Shown: piece by piece, positions 45,678 through 55,384 of the stretch
Numbering within the stretch: the stretch's first letter is position 1
Layout of the letters: each line of letters starts with the position of its first letter
Source of the DNA: JACCZX01 sp963791315
Lineage (GTDB): Bacteria; Pseudomonadota; Gammaproteobacteria; Burkholderiales; Burkholderiaceae_F
Assembly: GCA_963791315.1 (NCBI GenBank)
Contig: CAWBRQ010000002.1
Coordinates: 1 to 64,000, forward strand
Direction: 5' to 3'
DNA: 64,000 nucleotides
Notes under the pieces: model-generated
The model's input: the letters and a program-made list of their open reading frames with translations, nothing else
The model's database searches: none
Told to the model about the DNA's origin: nothing
Position numbers and translations under genes: made by a program

Positions 45678-46831
45678 TGCGCCGCGAGCTTCTGACACCT
45701 CGAACTGCGTGGCAAAGCGAAATGGAATCGATCGGCTTTCACTACCACTCGATCGACGGCACGTATTGGGACGAGTCCCGCTGCTATGTGTTCTCGGATT
45801 CCGAGGTCGATCAGCTCGAAAGTGCGACGGCCGAGTTGCACGAGATGGCGCTGAACGCCGCGCAGCAGGTGGTCGGCAGCCAGCGCTACGAAGAATTTGC
45901 AATACCGCGCGAATGGGTGCCGGCGATCGAGCGCACTTGGAACGCATATCGCAGCGCTCAGCCCGATGGGTTCACTCTCTACGGTCGCATGGATCTGTCG
46001 TACGACGGCGCGTCGCCACCGAAGCTGCTCGAATACAACGCGGATACGCCGACCGCCTGTCTTGAGGCAAGCGTTGCGCAATGGCAATGGCTGCAGGCGG
46101 TGCGGCCGGACGCGGATCAGTTCAACTCGCTGCATGAGCAGCTGATTGCAGCTTGGCAACAGATGCGCACTCGATCGAGTGCGTCGCGGCTGCATTTCAC
46201 TGCGGTGGCCGACAGCCAGGAGGACTGGGGCAATCTCGACTATCTGCGCGACACGGCGATACAGGCAGGATGGCAAACGTTCTCGTTGCCGGTCGAGCGC
46301 ATTGGATGGAACGGTGCCAAGTTTGTCGACGAATTCAATCTGCCGATCGAGGCGCTGATCAAACTTTATCCGTGGGAGTGGCTGGTACGCGAAGACTTCG
46401 GGCCGGCGTTGCTCACGAGCACAATGCAGGTGATCGAGCCGGCGTGGAAGATGTTGCTGTCGAACAAGGCGATCCTGGTTGTGTTGTGGGAGTTGTATCC
46501 CGATCACCCGAACCTGCTTCCCGCGTATTACGAGTCGGCGCCGCTGGGCTCGACGTATGTGAAGAAGCCCAAGCTCGCGCGGGAAGGCGCCAACGTGTCG
46601 ATCGTCGATGGCGCGACTGTGAAGACGACTGAAGGTGATTACGGCGCCGAAGGGTTTGTTTACCAGGCCGTTGCGTCGTTGCCAAAGTTTGGCGACGACT
46701 ACGCGCTGATCGGCTCCTGGATTGTCGGCGATAGACCGGCCGGTATCGGTATTCGCGAAGACACGTCGCCGATCACGCGTAACACGAGCCGCTTCGTGCC
46801 GCACTATTTTGAGAATCGGGAGACACAATGA
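45677..46831 (+). CDS. Glutathionylspermidine synthase-family ATP-grasp ligase (YgiC-like)
   Basis: 384 residues, intact. The family is the synthetase half of glutathionylspermidine synthase without the amidase. Landmarks: FTLYGRMDLSYDGASPPKLL and EYNADTPTACLEASV near the N-terminus, LYPWEWLVREDFGPAL, ILVVLWELYPDHPNLLPAYY, VKKPKLAREGANVSIVDG (ATP-binding) and IVGDRPAGIGIREDTSPITR. E. coli YgiC and YjfC lack detectable glutathionylspermidine synthase activity, so the real acceptor is unknown. It may join a small amine or peptide to an envelope partner. It is tightly coupled to a DUF1190 lipoprotein before it and a DUF350 membrane protein after it (ATGA). Confidence 0.88.
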   Translation: MRRELLTPRTAWQSEMESIGFHYHSIDGTYWDESRCYVFSDSEVDQLESATAELHEMALNAAQQVVGSQRYEEFAIPREWVPAIERTWNAYRSAQPDGFTLYGRMDLSYDGASPPKLLEYNADTPTACLEASVAQWQWLQAVRPDADQFNSLHEQLIAAWQQMRTRSSASRLHFTAVADSQEDWGNLDYLRDTAIQAGWQTFSLPVERIGWNGAKFVDEFNLPIEALIKLYPWEWLVREDFGPALLTSTMQVIEPAWKMLLSNKAILVVLWELYPDHPNLLPAYYESAPLGSTYVKKPKLAREGANVSIVDGATVKTTEGDYGAEGFVYQAVASLPKFGDDYALIGSWIVGDRPAGIGIREDTSPITRNTSRFVPHYFENRETQ

Positions 46832-47241
46832 GGAACACTGCATTCGAAACGCTGGCTGGGTTGCCGTACTTCGCCGCGTTCTTTGGCGTATCGCTGTTGT
46901 TGCTGACGATATGCCTTGCGCTGTACGTGTGGATTACGCCGTATCCGGAAATCAAGCTGATTCGCGAAGGCAACGCGGCGGCGGCGGCGAGCCTTGGCGG
47001 AGCGATTATCGGTTTTGCGCTGCCGCTGGCGAGCGTTGTCGTCAACAGTGTGTCGCTGCTCGACATGCTGCTGTGGTCGGCGGTCGCTCTGTTCGTTCAA
47101 CTGGTGGCGTTCGCCGGCGTGCGACTGATGGTGCCGGCTCTTGCACGTAATGTGCGCGAAGGGCAGGTATCGAGTGGCATTCTTGCGGCCGCTGTGGCAA
47201 TTGCGCTTGGATTGCTCAACGCCGCGTCGATGACTTATTAA
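46828..47241 (+). CDS. DUF350 (YjfL-like) membrane protein
   Basis: 137 residues, four helices, intact. The two-repeat DUF350 pattern is seen: LPYFAAFFGVSLLLLTICLA with YPEIKLIREGNAAAAASLGG in the first half, and GVRLMVPALARNVREGQVSS then GILAAAVAIALGLLNAASMT in the second. Family members are found beside YgiC/YjfC ligases (E. coli YjfL next to YjfC). Role unknown. The ATG overlaps the ligase stop as ATGA. Confidence 0.88.
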   Translation: MRNTAFETLAGLPYFAAFFGVSLLLLTICLALYVWITPYPEIKLIREGNAAAAASLGGAIIGFALPLASVVVNSVSLLDMLLWSAVALFVQLVAFAGVRLMVPALARNVREGQVSSGILAAAVAIALGLLNAASMTY

Positions 47242-47283
47242 GCGTGCGCTACGGGCGCGCGACCACTTCTCAAGGAGGAGCAG

Positions 47284-47763
47284 ATGGCAAACAAGGTCGA
47301 AGCAAAACCGCAGGGCTATCACACCGTAACGCCGTATATGGCAGTGCGCGACTGTGTTGCGGCGCTCGACTTCTATCGTCGGGCGTTCGGTGCGGAAAAG
47401 ACAATGCAGCTTGACATGCCGGACGGCAAGATTGCGCACGCTGAAATACGCATCGGTGACTCGACGTTGATGATGTCGGAAGAAAACGAGCAGTGGGGGA
47501 ACAAGAGTCCACTGACGCTCGGCGGATCACCGATGTTCTTGATGATTTACGTCCCCGACGTGGATGCCGCGTTCAAGAAGGCAATCGCGGCCGGAGCAAT
47601 TGAGGTGCGGGCGGTAGCGGACCAGTTTTACGGCGACCGTTCGGGAACGCTGAAGGATCCGTTCGGGTTTCAGTGGACGCTGTCGACGCATATCGAGGAG
47701 GTGTCGCAGGAAGAAGCGCAGCGCCGGATGGAAACCGAGTTCAGCCAGCATTCAGCCGCGTAA
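47284..47763 (+). CDS. VOC (PhnB-like) family protein
   Basis: 159 residues, intact, with AAGGAGGAG just before the ATG. The PhnB-type glyoxalase fold shows YHTVTPYMAVRDCVAALDFY, RRAFGAEKTMQLDMPDGKIA, HAEIRIGDSTLMMSEE and FYGDRSGTLKDPFGFQWTLS, then THIEEVSQEEAQRRM. Metal ligands of true glyoxalases are only partly kept in this subfamily, so activity is unknown. It lies 42 bases after the DUF350 gene and is convergent with the hybrid kinase gene. Confidence 0.88.
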   Translation: MANKVEAKPQGYHTVTPYMAVRDCVAALDFYRRAFGAEKTMQLDMPDGKIAHAEIRIGDSTLMMSEENEQWGNKSPLTLGGSPMFLMIYVPDVDAAFKKAIAAGAIEVRAVADQFYGDRSGTLKDPFGFQWTLSTHIEEVSQEEAQRRMETEFSQHSAA

Positions 47764-47849
47764 AAGCATCGATGGAGGCCAAGCAACTGCATCGCGGCCG
47801 GCTGATCGGTCGTCGTGAGCCTCTAAGCAGCGCGCGCGATGGCTCGACG

Positions 47850-49884
47850 CTAGGGTGGGCTCTGTAGCGCGCGATGAAGGTCGTCGTAGTTAAGCGGCTT
47901 GGTCAGGTGCAGATCAAAGCCGGCGGTGATTGCCCGCTGATGATCTTCCGCCCGTCCGTAGCCGGTGACGGCTATCAGCCGCGGACACGCCGGCGCATTC
48001 CTTAGTCGTCGCGCGACCTCGTATCCGTCGACGCCCGGCAGTCCGATGTCCAACAGCACGACGTCGGGTTGCACGCGTTGCACGAGTTCGATTCCAGACT
48101 CTCCGTCGTGTGCCTCGTACACTTCATAGCCAGACATCGTTAACTGCATGCGCAGCGCTTCGCGACCGTCCGCGTCATCTTCGACGATCAAGATCCGACG
48201 AATAGTCGCTAGGCGCGCAGCGCCCGCAAGCGGTGGTTCGTCAGTCCGCCGCGACTCGGCGCGCGGCAGGCGTACGACGAACATGCTGCCCTTCGATGCT
48301 CCGGCACTGTAGGCATCGACGCGTCCACCGTGCAATTCGACCAGATGACGCACCAGCGTCAGCCCGATGCCAAGCCCGCCTTGCGCGCGGTCCAAACTGC
48401 GCTGACCCTGAGTAAATAGGTCAAACACGCGCGGCAGCAGATCGGCAGCGATACCGACACCGCTATCGGTGACGCGCAATACCGATTCTTCGCCTTCGAC
48501 TTGAGTCTGCACGCTGAATCACACCGCCGGCAGGGGTGTACTTGATCGCGTTGGTGAGAAGGTTGTCGATGATCTGGCTGAGTCGGTCGGGATCGCCGTT
48601 GACCCATGTTGCCGCCAGCTCGACTTCAGTCCGGTGGGCCTGCAGCCGTCCGACATCGACACAAACCGCGAGGCTTCTTTCCACCGCGTCCGCGAGGTTT
48701 ACGCGTTGCTGAGACAAAACAATCTTCCTGGCCGTTACGCGACCGACATCCAGCAAGTCATCGACCAGGCGGGTCAAGTGCTTCGTTTGTCGACTGATAA
48801 TTTCAACCGCGCGACCGCCAAACGCATGTTGCTTGTTGAGGTCGACAAGGACCTGTGACGCATTGCAAATGGCGGCCAGCGGATTGCGAAGCTCATGACT
48901 CAGCATGGCGAGGAACTCGTCCTTTGACTGATTCGCAGCTTCGGCCTCGGCGCGAGCTCTCCGCTCGCGATCGAGCAGCTCTATGCGGCTCGCTTCAATC
49001 GCTTTGCGTTCCCAAATCAAGGCGGAAACCGGAAGCATCATCGCCGCAATCGTGCCCATAAATGCTTGCAGCAACAGTAGAGATTCGTTGTTGCTTCCCA
49101 TTACGAATGGACCGCGGCCGCTGAGCGTCGCCCATGCCGCGAGCGCCGACAGAATCGCGACGCCAGTCGCGACCTCCCTTTGACCAAAACGAAATGCAGC
49201 CCATACGAGAGGGGGTATGCACAGGAACGGCAGCGGGTAGCGATTGAGCCCGGAATAGATGAACACCAGGGCGCCGGCGCCGGTCACCGTCAGGAAAAGC
49301 AGTACCGATTCGGCGGGTCGTTCGCGCAGCGGTCCGAGGCTGCGTGTCGTTCCCCACAGCAGCAGCAATGGCGCAATGATCAGGGCGCCGGCTGCGTCAC
49401 CCAGCCACCAGGTCAGCCAGATTGGGCCGAATTGCCGTAGCTCTGCATGGCCGGCGAGTACCAAGCTCATGACCCCGATCGTTGCGCTGATTGCAGTACT
49501 GACAAGACCCGCCAGCACTGAAAACGCCACGATGTCACGCGCCCGGTTGAACGCAGCAAGCCCGTTTGCGTACCGATTGACAAGGAATGCTCCCGCGACG
49601 GCCTCGAGCGTGTTACCGGCTGCGATGCCGAGTGAACTCGCGACCGATCCCGTCGTAGTGATGTTGACGAGAAAGGCACCAATGAAAATGGCGGGCGCAA
49701 TGCGGTAGCCAAGCAGCAACACCGCCGCCAGCGCGATACCCGTCGGTGGCCATACTGCCGTGGCGCTCGAATTCAGGAACGCGAACTGAAGTCCGAGCTT
49801 GCCCGCGAGGAAGTAGACAATGATCAGTGCCCCGATCAATGACCAGCGGTGCAATGGCTTAATGTCTACGTTTTTGATGTCCAC
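47850..49884 (-). CDS. Hybrid histidine kinase with MASE1 sensor and receiver, one frame change
   Basis: About 678 residues. An N-terminal MASE1 membrane sensor (about eight helices, residues 14-295, starting SLIGALIIVYFLAGKLGLQF with WPPTGIALAAVLLLGY) is followed by a coiled coil. The HisKA box is FLAMLSHELRNPLAAIC with the phosphorylated His330. HATPase N and G boxes follow (DNLLTNAIKYTPAGG; VTDSGVGIAADLLPRVFDLF; GGLGIGLTLVRHLVELHGG). A C-terminal receiver starts ILIVEDDADGREAL, with the Asp in VLLDIGLPGVDGYE and the Lys in HLTKPLNYDDL. One indel near 48,515 splits it between the N and G boxes. It begins with GTG 49884. It has no output domain and is divergent from an MFS gene. Confidence 0.9.
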
Positions 49885-50013
49885 CGCTCGGCGTCCTCCA
49901 GCGTGCGCTTCCGCTGCGAGACAAACACGCTCAAACCATAACAGCTAACGGGGTCGACAGGATTGGATTGACAGCCTTTGTCGATGGATTCGGCGCGTCA
50001 ATACAATCGTCGC

Positions 50014-51633
50014 ATGCAACCGCCACCTGAACCAGAAACAGCGTCGCCGGAACCCTTGCAGTCGCCCTGGGCTCCGCTGCGCCGTCCGGTGTTCCGGCTG
50101 CTGTGGACCACGTGGCTGACCGCGAACATCTGCATGTGGATGAACGAGGTCGCCTCGGCATGGTTGATGACGACATTGACGACGTCGCCCGTAATGGTCG
50201 CGCTGGTGCAATCGGCGTCGGTGTTTCCGGTCGTTCTGTTCGGGCTGCCGAGTGGCGCGCTCGCCGATATTCTCAATCGACGCCGTTGGTTCATGTTCAC
50301 ACAGTTCTGGGTTGCCACCAATGCGCTGATTCTGTGTGTCGTGGTTGCTGCTGATGCGATGACTGCGCCGCTGTTACTCGCGTTGACATTCGGCAACGGC
50401 ATTGGACTCGCGATGCGCTGGCCGGTTTATGCGGCAATCGTGCCGGAACTGGTGCCGCGAGCAGAGCTGCCAACGGCGATTGCGCTCAACGGCATCGCGA
50501 TGAATACGTCACGCATCGTGGGTCCGGTTGTCGCGGGGACGCTGATTGCAAGCCTGGGCACTGGCTACGTGTTTTTATTGAACGCGGTTCTGTCGCTGGT
50601 GGCGGGATTCGTCATCATGCGCTGGCGCCTTGAGCCGAAGGCGAGCGTACTTCCCGGTGAGCGTTTTCTGGGTGCGATGCGTGTGGGATTTCAGTACGTT
50701 GCGCAGTCGACGCTCATCCGCGCGATTCTGCTGCGAATTGCGATTTTCTTTCTGCAGTCGACTGCGCTGCTTGCGCTATTGCCGCTGGTTGCGAAGCGCA
50801 TGCCCGGAGGCAATGCCTGGACCTACACATTTCTGCTCGCTTCGCTTGGGCTCGGAGCGATCGGCACCGCGTTCTTCCTGCCGCGCCTGCGGGTGATGAT
50901 CACGCGCGAGCGCTTGTTGCGCGACGGCACACTGGTACAGGCATTTGCCATGGTATCGGCAGGCTTCGCGCCGAACGTATGGGCCGCAATGCCGGCGATG
51001 ATGCTGGCCGGTGCTGCGTGGCTCGCGGTCGTCAACACGATGACGGTCGCGTCGCAGCTTTCGCTTCCCGATTGGGTACGAGCGCGCGGAATGTCGCTCT
51101 ACATGATGACGATGATGGCGGCCACGTCGGTCAGTGCTGCCGTGTGGGGGCAGGTCGCCAGCCTGATCGATGTGCCATGGACATTCGTTGCGGCGGCAGC
51201 GACCGGAGTCGCGCTGTTGTTGCTGGTGGCTGGCCGCTTGCAGACGACGCCGGTCGAGCACGATCTGACTCCGGCGCGGATTCTGAAGGAGCCGGTGCCT
51301 GCGTTTCCGGTTGAGCATCAAATGGGGCCCGTGATGGTCACGGTCGACTATCAGATCGATCCGTCGAAAGCGGCAGAATTCACGTCGTTGATGCGAGAAA
51401 GCCGCGCCAACCGATTGCAGAAGGGTGCGCTGTCGTGGGGACTTTTTCATGACACGAGTGAGCCGGGGCATTACATCGAGTACTACCTCGACGAATCGTG
51501 GGCCGACCACCTGCGGCGCTTCGATCGTTTCACCGCGGCTGACGCCGACCTGCGCGAGAGGCGCCACGCGTTTCACATCGGCGACGAACCGCCGAAGGTG
51601 ACGCGCTATATCGCTGAGTCACTCCGAGAGTAG
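50014..51633 (+). CDS. MFS transporter (MFS_3/EntS-like) with C-terminal ABM-like domain
   Basis: 539 residues, intact. Twelve helices of the MFS_3 (formerly DUF894) type: RLLWTTWLTANICMWMNEVA, VVLFGLPSGALADILNRRRW (motif A region) and GNGIGLAMRWPVYAAIVPEL. The last ~110 residues form a soluble domain (MVTVDYQIDPSKAAEFTSLM, HDTSEPGHYIEYYLDESWAD) resembling antibiotic-biosynthesis monooxygenase folds, a fusion seen in some bacterial members. Substrate unknown. ATG 50014 is used; ATG 49984 is an in-frame alternative. Divergent from the hybrid kinase over about 130 bases. Confidence 0.87.
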   Translation: MQPPPEPETASPEPLQSPWAPLRRPVFRLLWTTWLTANICMWMNEVASAWLMTTLTTSPVMVALVQSASVFPVVLFGLPSGALADILNRRRWFMFTQFWVATNALILCVVVAADAMTAPLLLALTFGNGIGLAMRWPVYAAIVPELVPRAELPTAIALNGIAMNTSRIVGPVVAGTLIASLGTGYVFLLNAVLSLVAGFVIMRWRLEPKASVLPGERFLGAMRVGFQYVAQSTLIRAILLRIAIFFLQSTALLALLPLVAKRMPGGNAWTYTFLLASLGLGAIGTAFFLPRLRVMITRERLLRDGTLVQAFAMVSAGFAPNVWAAMPAMMLAGAAWLAVVNTMTVASQLSLPDWVRARGMSLYMMTMMAATSVSAAVWGQVASLIDVPWTFVAAAATGVALLLLVAGRLQTTPVEHDLTPARILKEPVPAFPVEHQMGPVMVTVDYQIDPSKAAEFTSLMRESRANRLQKGALSWGLFHDTSEPGHYIEYYLDESWADHLRRFDRFTAADADLRERRHAFHIGDEPPKVTRYIAESLRE

Positions 51634-51653
51634 TGGTTAACGAGGGCAACCCT

Positions 51654-52184
51654 ATGCGAATTCAACCCTGGGCACCCAGCCTTGCGCGGCGCGATGCCGA
51701 ACTGGTGGCTTCGATTGAGAAGCGGCGCGGTGGCGCACTCCTCAACCTTGACCGGATGTTGCTGTGGTCAGAGCCTGTTGCACGCGGGTGGAATGTGTAC
51801 CTGCGCGCGCTGCGGCAAGAGATTTCGTTGCCGCCGTTTGTGCGCGAACTTGCAATTTGCGTGGTGGCGCGACTTACCGGCGCGGACTACGAGTTTCACC
51901 ACCATGCGCCCGAGTTGAGAAGAGCGGGCGCCTCGGATGCACAACTCGGCGCGCTCGACAACCCGGATACCGCAGCTACCAGCGATCAGTTTGACGAACT
52001 GCAGCGCGCGGTGATTCGCTTCGCGATCGGCAGCACGCGCGACGTCAAGATTCCGGACGCAACGTTTGATGCGTTGAAGCAGCACATGTCGCCGACCGAA
52101 ATCGTCGAACTGGTTGCTGTCACCGCTGCCTACAACATGGTCGCGCGATTTCTGGTCGCGCTGCAGGTCACTCCGGAAACGTAG
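51654..52184 (+). CDS. Carboxymuconolactone decarboxylase/AhpD-like family protein
   Basis: 176 residues with the all-helical CMD fold: LNLDRMLLWSEPVARGWNVY, then LRALRQEISLPPFVRELAIC, VVARLTGADYEFHHHAPELR and the end SPTEIVELVAVTAAYNMVAR. The Cys pair of peroxidase-type AhpD is absent at the usual place (EFHHHAPE instead of CxxC), so it is nearer the decarboxylase or unknown branch. The upstream MFS stop overlaps a GTG at 51633 in the same frame (TAGTG). I prefer ATG 51654 because GAGGGC precedes it. Probably one operon with the MFS gene. Confidence 0.8.
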   Translation: MRIQPWAPSLARRDAELVASIEKRRGGALLNLDRMLLWSEPVARGWNVYLRALRQEISLPPFVRELAICVVARLTGADYEFHHHAPELRRAGASDAQLGALDNPDTAATSDQFDELQRAVIRFAIGSTRDVKIPDATFDALKQHMSPTEIVELVAVTAAYNMVARFLVALQVTPET

Positions 52185-52199
52185 ACGCCAGTTAACTGC

Positions 52200-53168
52200 T
52201 CAGTTACCCGCGCTGATGCGGTTCTGCTTGACGATCTTCGACCAGCGGTCGAGTTCTTTCTGCATGAACGACTTGAACTCGGCGGGGCCTTGACCGGTGA
52301 CTGTCATGCCCTGTGCAGCCAATCGCTCTGCAACAGCCGGATCCTTCAAGGCCTTCTGCACCTCGGCATTCATCCGGTTCACAAGCTCCGGTGGTGTCTT
52401 CGCGGGAGCAATGACGCCCCAATAGGCGAGCGCCTCGAAGTTCTTGACCCCGGCTTCGGCGAGCGTTGGCGTATCGGGCAAGCTCGGATGGCGTTTCGCA
52501 CCGGTCACCGCCATGGGCTTGACCGTGCCGGCCTTCACGTGCGGCAGTACAAGAAACACGGTGCCAATGGCGAGTGGCACGTGGCCCGCGATCGTATCGT
52601 TCATCAAGGGTCCGCCTCCGCGGAACGGCACGTGCGTCCACGCCCAGCCCGCTTGCTGGCCGGCCTCGATCATCGCTAGATGGCCAAGACTGCCGGTGCC
52701 GATCGAGCCGATCGTGATTCCCTTGATCGTTCGTGCATCGGCGGTCACGTCCGCCATCTTTGCATACGGGGATCTGGCAGAAGCCACAAGCGCCATCGGC
52801 GAGGTACCGATCAGCGTCACGTGCTCGAGGTCCTTCAGCGTGTCGTACGCGATGTTCGGAATCAGGCTGGCATTGGTGCCGTGCGTATCAAAGACGACGC
52901 CGAAGGTGTAGCCATCGGGCGCGGCTTTCGCCACCGCGTTCGTGCCGATCGATCCTGATGCGCCGCCGACGTTTTCAACGACGACGCTTTGGCCGAGTTG
53001 CTTCGATAAAGGCTGCGCAAGAATGCGTGCAACCTGATCGACCGAGCCCCCGGGAGGGAAAACGGCGATCAAACGGATCGGCTTGCTCGGCCAGGTTTGC
53101 GCGAGCAATGGACTGGGGCTGAGCACGGCGGTTGCGAGCACAAATGCGAGCGAACGAGCTAATGGCAT
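52200..53168 (-). CDS. Bug-type tripartite tricarboxylate receptor (periplasmic)
   Basis: Solute-binding protein of the TctC/Bug family, 322 residues, intact. The signal peptide ends near SPSPLLAQ. The mature start TWPSKPIRLIAVFPPGGSVD is diagnostic, followed by LSKQLGQSVVVENVGGASGS and IGTNAVAKAAPDGYT. Bug proteins, greatly expanded in Burkholderiales, bind carboxylates or similar small acids. No TctA/TctB membrane partners are near, so it is an orphan receptor. The neighbour is an amino-acid-type aldolase or racemase on the same strand, 33 bases upstream. Confidence 0.92.
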   Translation of the reverse strand: MPLARSLAFVLATAVLSPSPLLAQTWPSKPIRLIAVFPPGGSVDQVARILAQPLSKQLGQSVVVENVGGASGSIGTNAVAKAAPDGYTFGVVFDTHGTNASLIPNIAYDTLKDLEHVTLIGTSPMALVASARSPYAKMADVTADARTIKGITIGSIGTGSLGHLAMIEAGQQAGWAWTHVPFRGGGPLMNDTIAGHVPLAIGTVFLVLPHVKAGTVKPMAVTGAKRHPSLPDTPTLAEAGVKNFEALAYWGVIAPAKTPPELVNRMNAEVQKALKDPAVAERLAAQGMTVTGQGPAEFKSFMQKELDRWSKIVKQNRISAGN

Positions 53169-53201
53169 TACGTTTCCTTACGGGGCAATTGCAATCGATG
53201 C

Positions 53202-54341
53202 CTAGAAGATAGCTCCGCGCGCGTCGATTGGCCACACGGCTTCGACGACGATCGCCGCGCGACCGCGACGATCCAGTCGTGCAGATTGACGGTCGGGTCG
53301 ATGTGTCCGGAATCAACAGCGGCTTGTCGCCCACCAAGAGGTCCGGTCCGGCGCCGTGCCGCTCGAGCACCGTGTGCTCGTCGGATACGCCACGCACTTG
53401 CCACCCTGCAAACGCCGGCAGTGCCGGGCCTGAATCGGTTGAAAAACTCTTCAGGCCGGCATCCAGCGTGGCTCGATCGGACTGCGCGCTCTTCCGCCGG
53501 CTCATCACCGTCGTCAGGATCATCAGTGACTGGTTCGAACGTCGGCCACGTGAGCTCTTGCTCGTTCTTGCGCGTAGTCGATGTCCATCAACGCATATGA
53601 GCCCGGCTGAATCTCGGTGTAGACGCCGCCGCCGGCTTCGAACATGAATGTGCCGGTACCGCCGCCGGTGATGACGTCGCATCGCAAGCCGGCCGCGATC
53701 AACGCTCGTCGCGCGAGCTGCGCCGACGCCGTGGCGTCCGCGATCGCCTGGCGGCGGTCGGCAATGCTGCGCCGGTGCTGCGCGCTGCCGAAGTACGCCT
53801 GCAAGCCACGCAACGACAAATTTCGAATGCGAGTCGATCGCACGTCCAAGCGCGACAACCTCGGTGACTTGCGTCACGCCGGCACGGTTGTGGCCTACAT
53901 CGAGTTCGATATAGACATCGAGCCGGCGCGTGTTTTCTCGCACGCGCGCGTCAGTTGATCGACGGCGCGCAGATCGTCTACGCACACGCCTACCGTCGCA
54001 TCGGGGTAGCGCGCCGCCAATTGCGCGAGCTGTGCGGTCTTGCGATCGCCAATGACCTCATTGGTGATCAATACGTCCAGAATGCCGCCCGCCAAGAACG
54101 GCTCGGCTTCCGATGTTTTCTGACAGCAAATGCCGATCGCGCCCACCGCGACCTGCCGGCGCGCGATCTCGACGCACTTGTGGCTCTTGGAGTGCGGACG
54201 CACGCTGACTTCGTGTCCCTTTACTGCGCTCATCAACCGCACGAGGTTCGCTTCGAAGCGGTCGAGATCGAGGATCAACGCCGGCGTGTCGACGTCCATC
54301 AGCGCATCGCCGACACGAGCAGGGATCCATTTAGCATCCAC
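53202..54341 (-). CDS. D-threonine aldolase-like PLP enzyme (fold III), frame-disrupted
   Basis: Merged frames give about 379 residues. GTG 54341 starts MDAKWIPARVGDALMDVDTP, with ALILDLDRFEANLVRLMSAV and the PLP-lysine region SVRPHSKSHKCVEIA (Lys52 or Lys55). VYIELDVGHNRAGV, GLRCDVITGGGTGTFMFEAG and EIQPGSYALMDIDYAQ follow. The C-terminal domain ends HIDPTVNLHDWIVAV and VEAVWPIDARGAIF at 53202. This is the alanine-racemase-fold D-threonine aldolase/3-hydroxy-D-aspartate aldolase group. At least six frame changes occur, making it one of the worst stretches in the window. The substrate is not determined. Confidence 0.82.
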
Positions 54342-54403
54342 GCGCGCAAGTGTAGCGAGTGAAGGACCGTAGAATCGCGCGTTCTCCGCATCCGACGCAA
54401 TCG

Positions 54404-54968
54404 ATGAGCATCAAGAGCGACAAGTGGATTCGCCGCATGGCCGCGCACGGCATGATCGAGCCGTTCGAGCCGGGGCAGGTTCGCCACGTCAACGGCGAGC
54501 GCATCGTCAGCTACGGGACGTCGAGCTACGGCTACGACATCCGCTGCGCTGACGAATTCAAGATATTCACCAATATCAACAGCACGATCGTCGATCCGAA
54601 AGCGTTCGACCCGAATTCGTTCGTCGATCTAAAGAGCGACGTCTGCATCATCCCGCCCAATTCATTCGCGCTCGCGCGCACCGTCGAGTACTTTCGGCAT
54701 TCCGCGCAACGTGCTGACGATCTGCCTCGGCAAATCCACGTACGCGCGCTGCGGGATCATCGTCAACGTGACGCCGCTGGAGCCCGAGTGGGAGGGGCAC
54801 GTGACGCTCGAGTTTTCCAATACGACGACGCTACCGGCGAAGATCTATGCACACGAGGGATGTGCGCAGGTGATCTTCATCGAGTCGGATGAGGTCTGTG
54901 AGACTTCGTACAAGGATCGCGGCGGGAAGTATCAAGGGCAGCGCGGGGTGACGCTGCCCAAGACCTAG
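54404..54968 (+). CDS. dcd: dCTP deaminase, one indel
   Basis: Makes dUTP from dCTP for thymidylate synthesis. About 188 residues, the family length. Motifs: MAAHGMIEPFEPGQVR, SYGTSSYGYDIRCADEFKIF, SDVCIIPPNSFALARTVEYF, then in the next frame NVLTICLGKSTYARCGIIVN and TPLEPEWEGHVTLEFSNTTT with the catalytic Glu. The indel is near 54,700 (the expected IPRNV is split). It is a single-copy core gene, so error is more likely than inactivation. Divergent from the aldolase over 62 bases. Confidence 0.93.
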
Positions 54969-55023
54969 CGCGGCGGATCAGTACGAGGCCGTAAGCGGTT
55001 CCACCGGCCAGGCTTCTGTCTGC

Positions 55024-55227
55024 TCACACATCGATGCCCGGGACGATGAGCGGCGCGCCGTCGTCTACTGCTTCCAGGGCTGCTGAGGTCAGGTTCAGTG
55101 TCGCGATCGAGTCTGCGACGGGTGACGCCAGGACAAGGACGACGACTGCGATCAGACCTGCCGCGACAGGCGCGAACGCAAGACGACGCAGTGCGGTTTT
55201 TGACGGGACGGATTCGAGGAATTTCAT
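55024..55227 (-). CDS. Small membrane or secreted protein, unknown function
   Basis: 67 residues from ATG 55227 with GGAGAG seven bases before it. The sequence has a basic N-terminus (SKTALRRLAF), one long hydrophobic segment (APVAAGLIAVVVLVLASPVA) and a short acidic tail (EAVDDGAPLIVPGIDV). It could be a tail-facing-periplasm single-span protein or have a cleaved signal. No family recognised. Divergent from the FAD oxidoreductase. Confidence 0.55.
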   Translation of the reverse strand: MKFLESVPSKTALRRLAFAPVAAGLIAVVVLVLASPVADSIATLNLTSAALEAVDDGAPLIVPGIDV

Positions 55228-55384
55228 GGCTGCTCTCCAGGTTGCCGCGGCACCGCGCCGCGGATGGAGAGAAGCTTCAGGCGGCGTATCCCACCGATAC
55301 CCCACGTATTCAGAAAACGCTCTGCGCTGTGAATAACCTTGAAATCAGGCGGGGTGCGAGGCGTTGAGCCTGAGACTGCGGCAC

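Noticed and set aside
45479..46843. 454-codon open frame on the minus strand
   Set aside because: It lies wholly antisense to the well-conserved YgiC-like ligase and the lipoprotein, has Arg/His-rich low-complexity character and no family motifs. It is a shadow of G+C-rich coding.
50776..51576. 266-codon minus-strand open frame
   Set aside because: It is antisense to the intact MFS transporter; Arg/His-rich translation without motifs.
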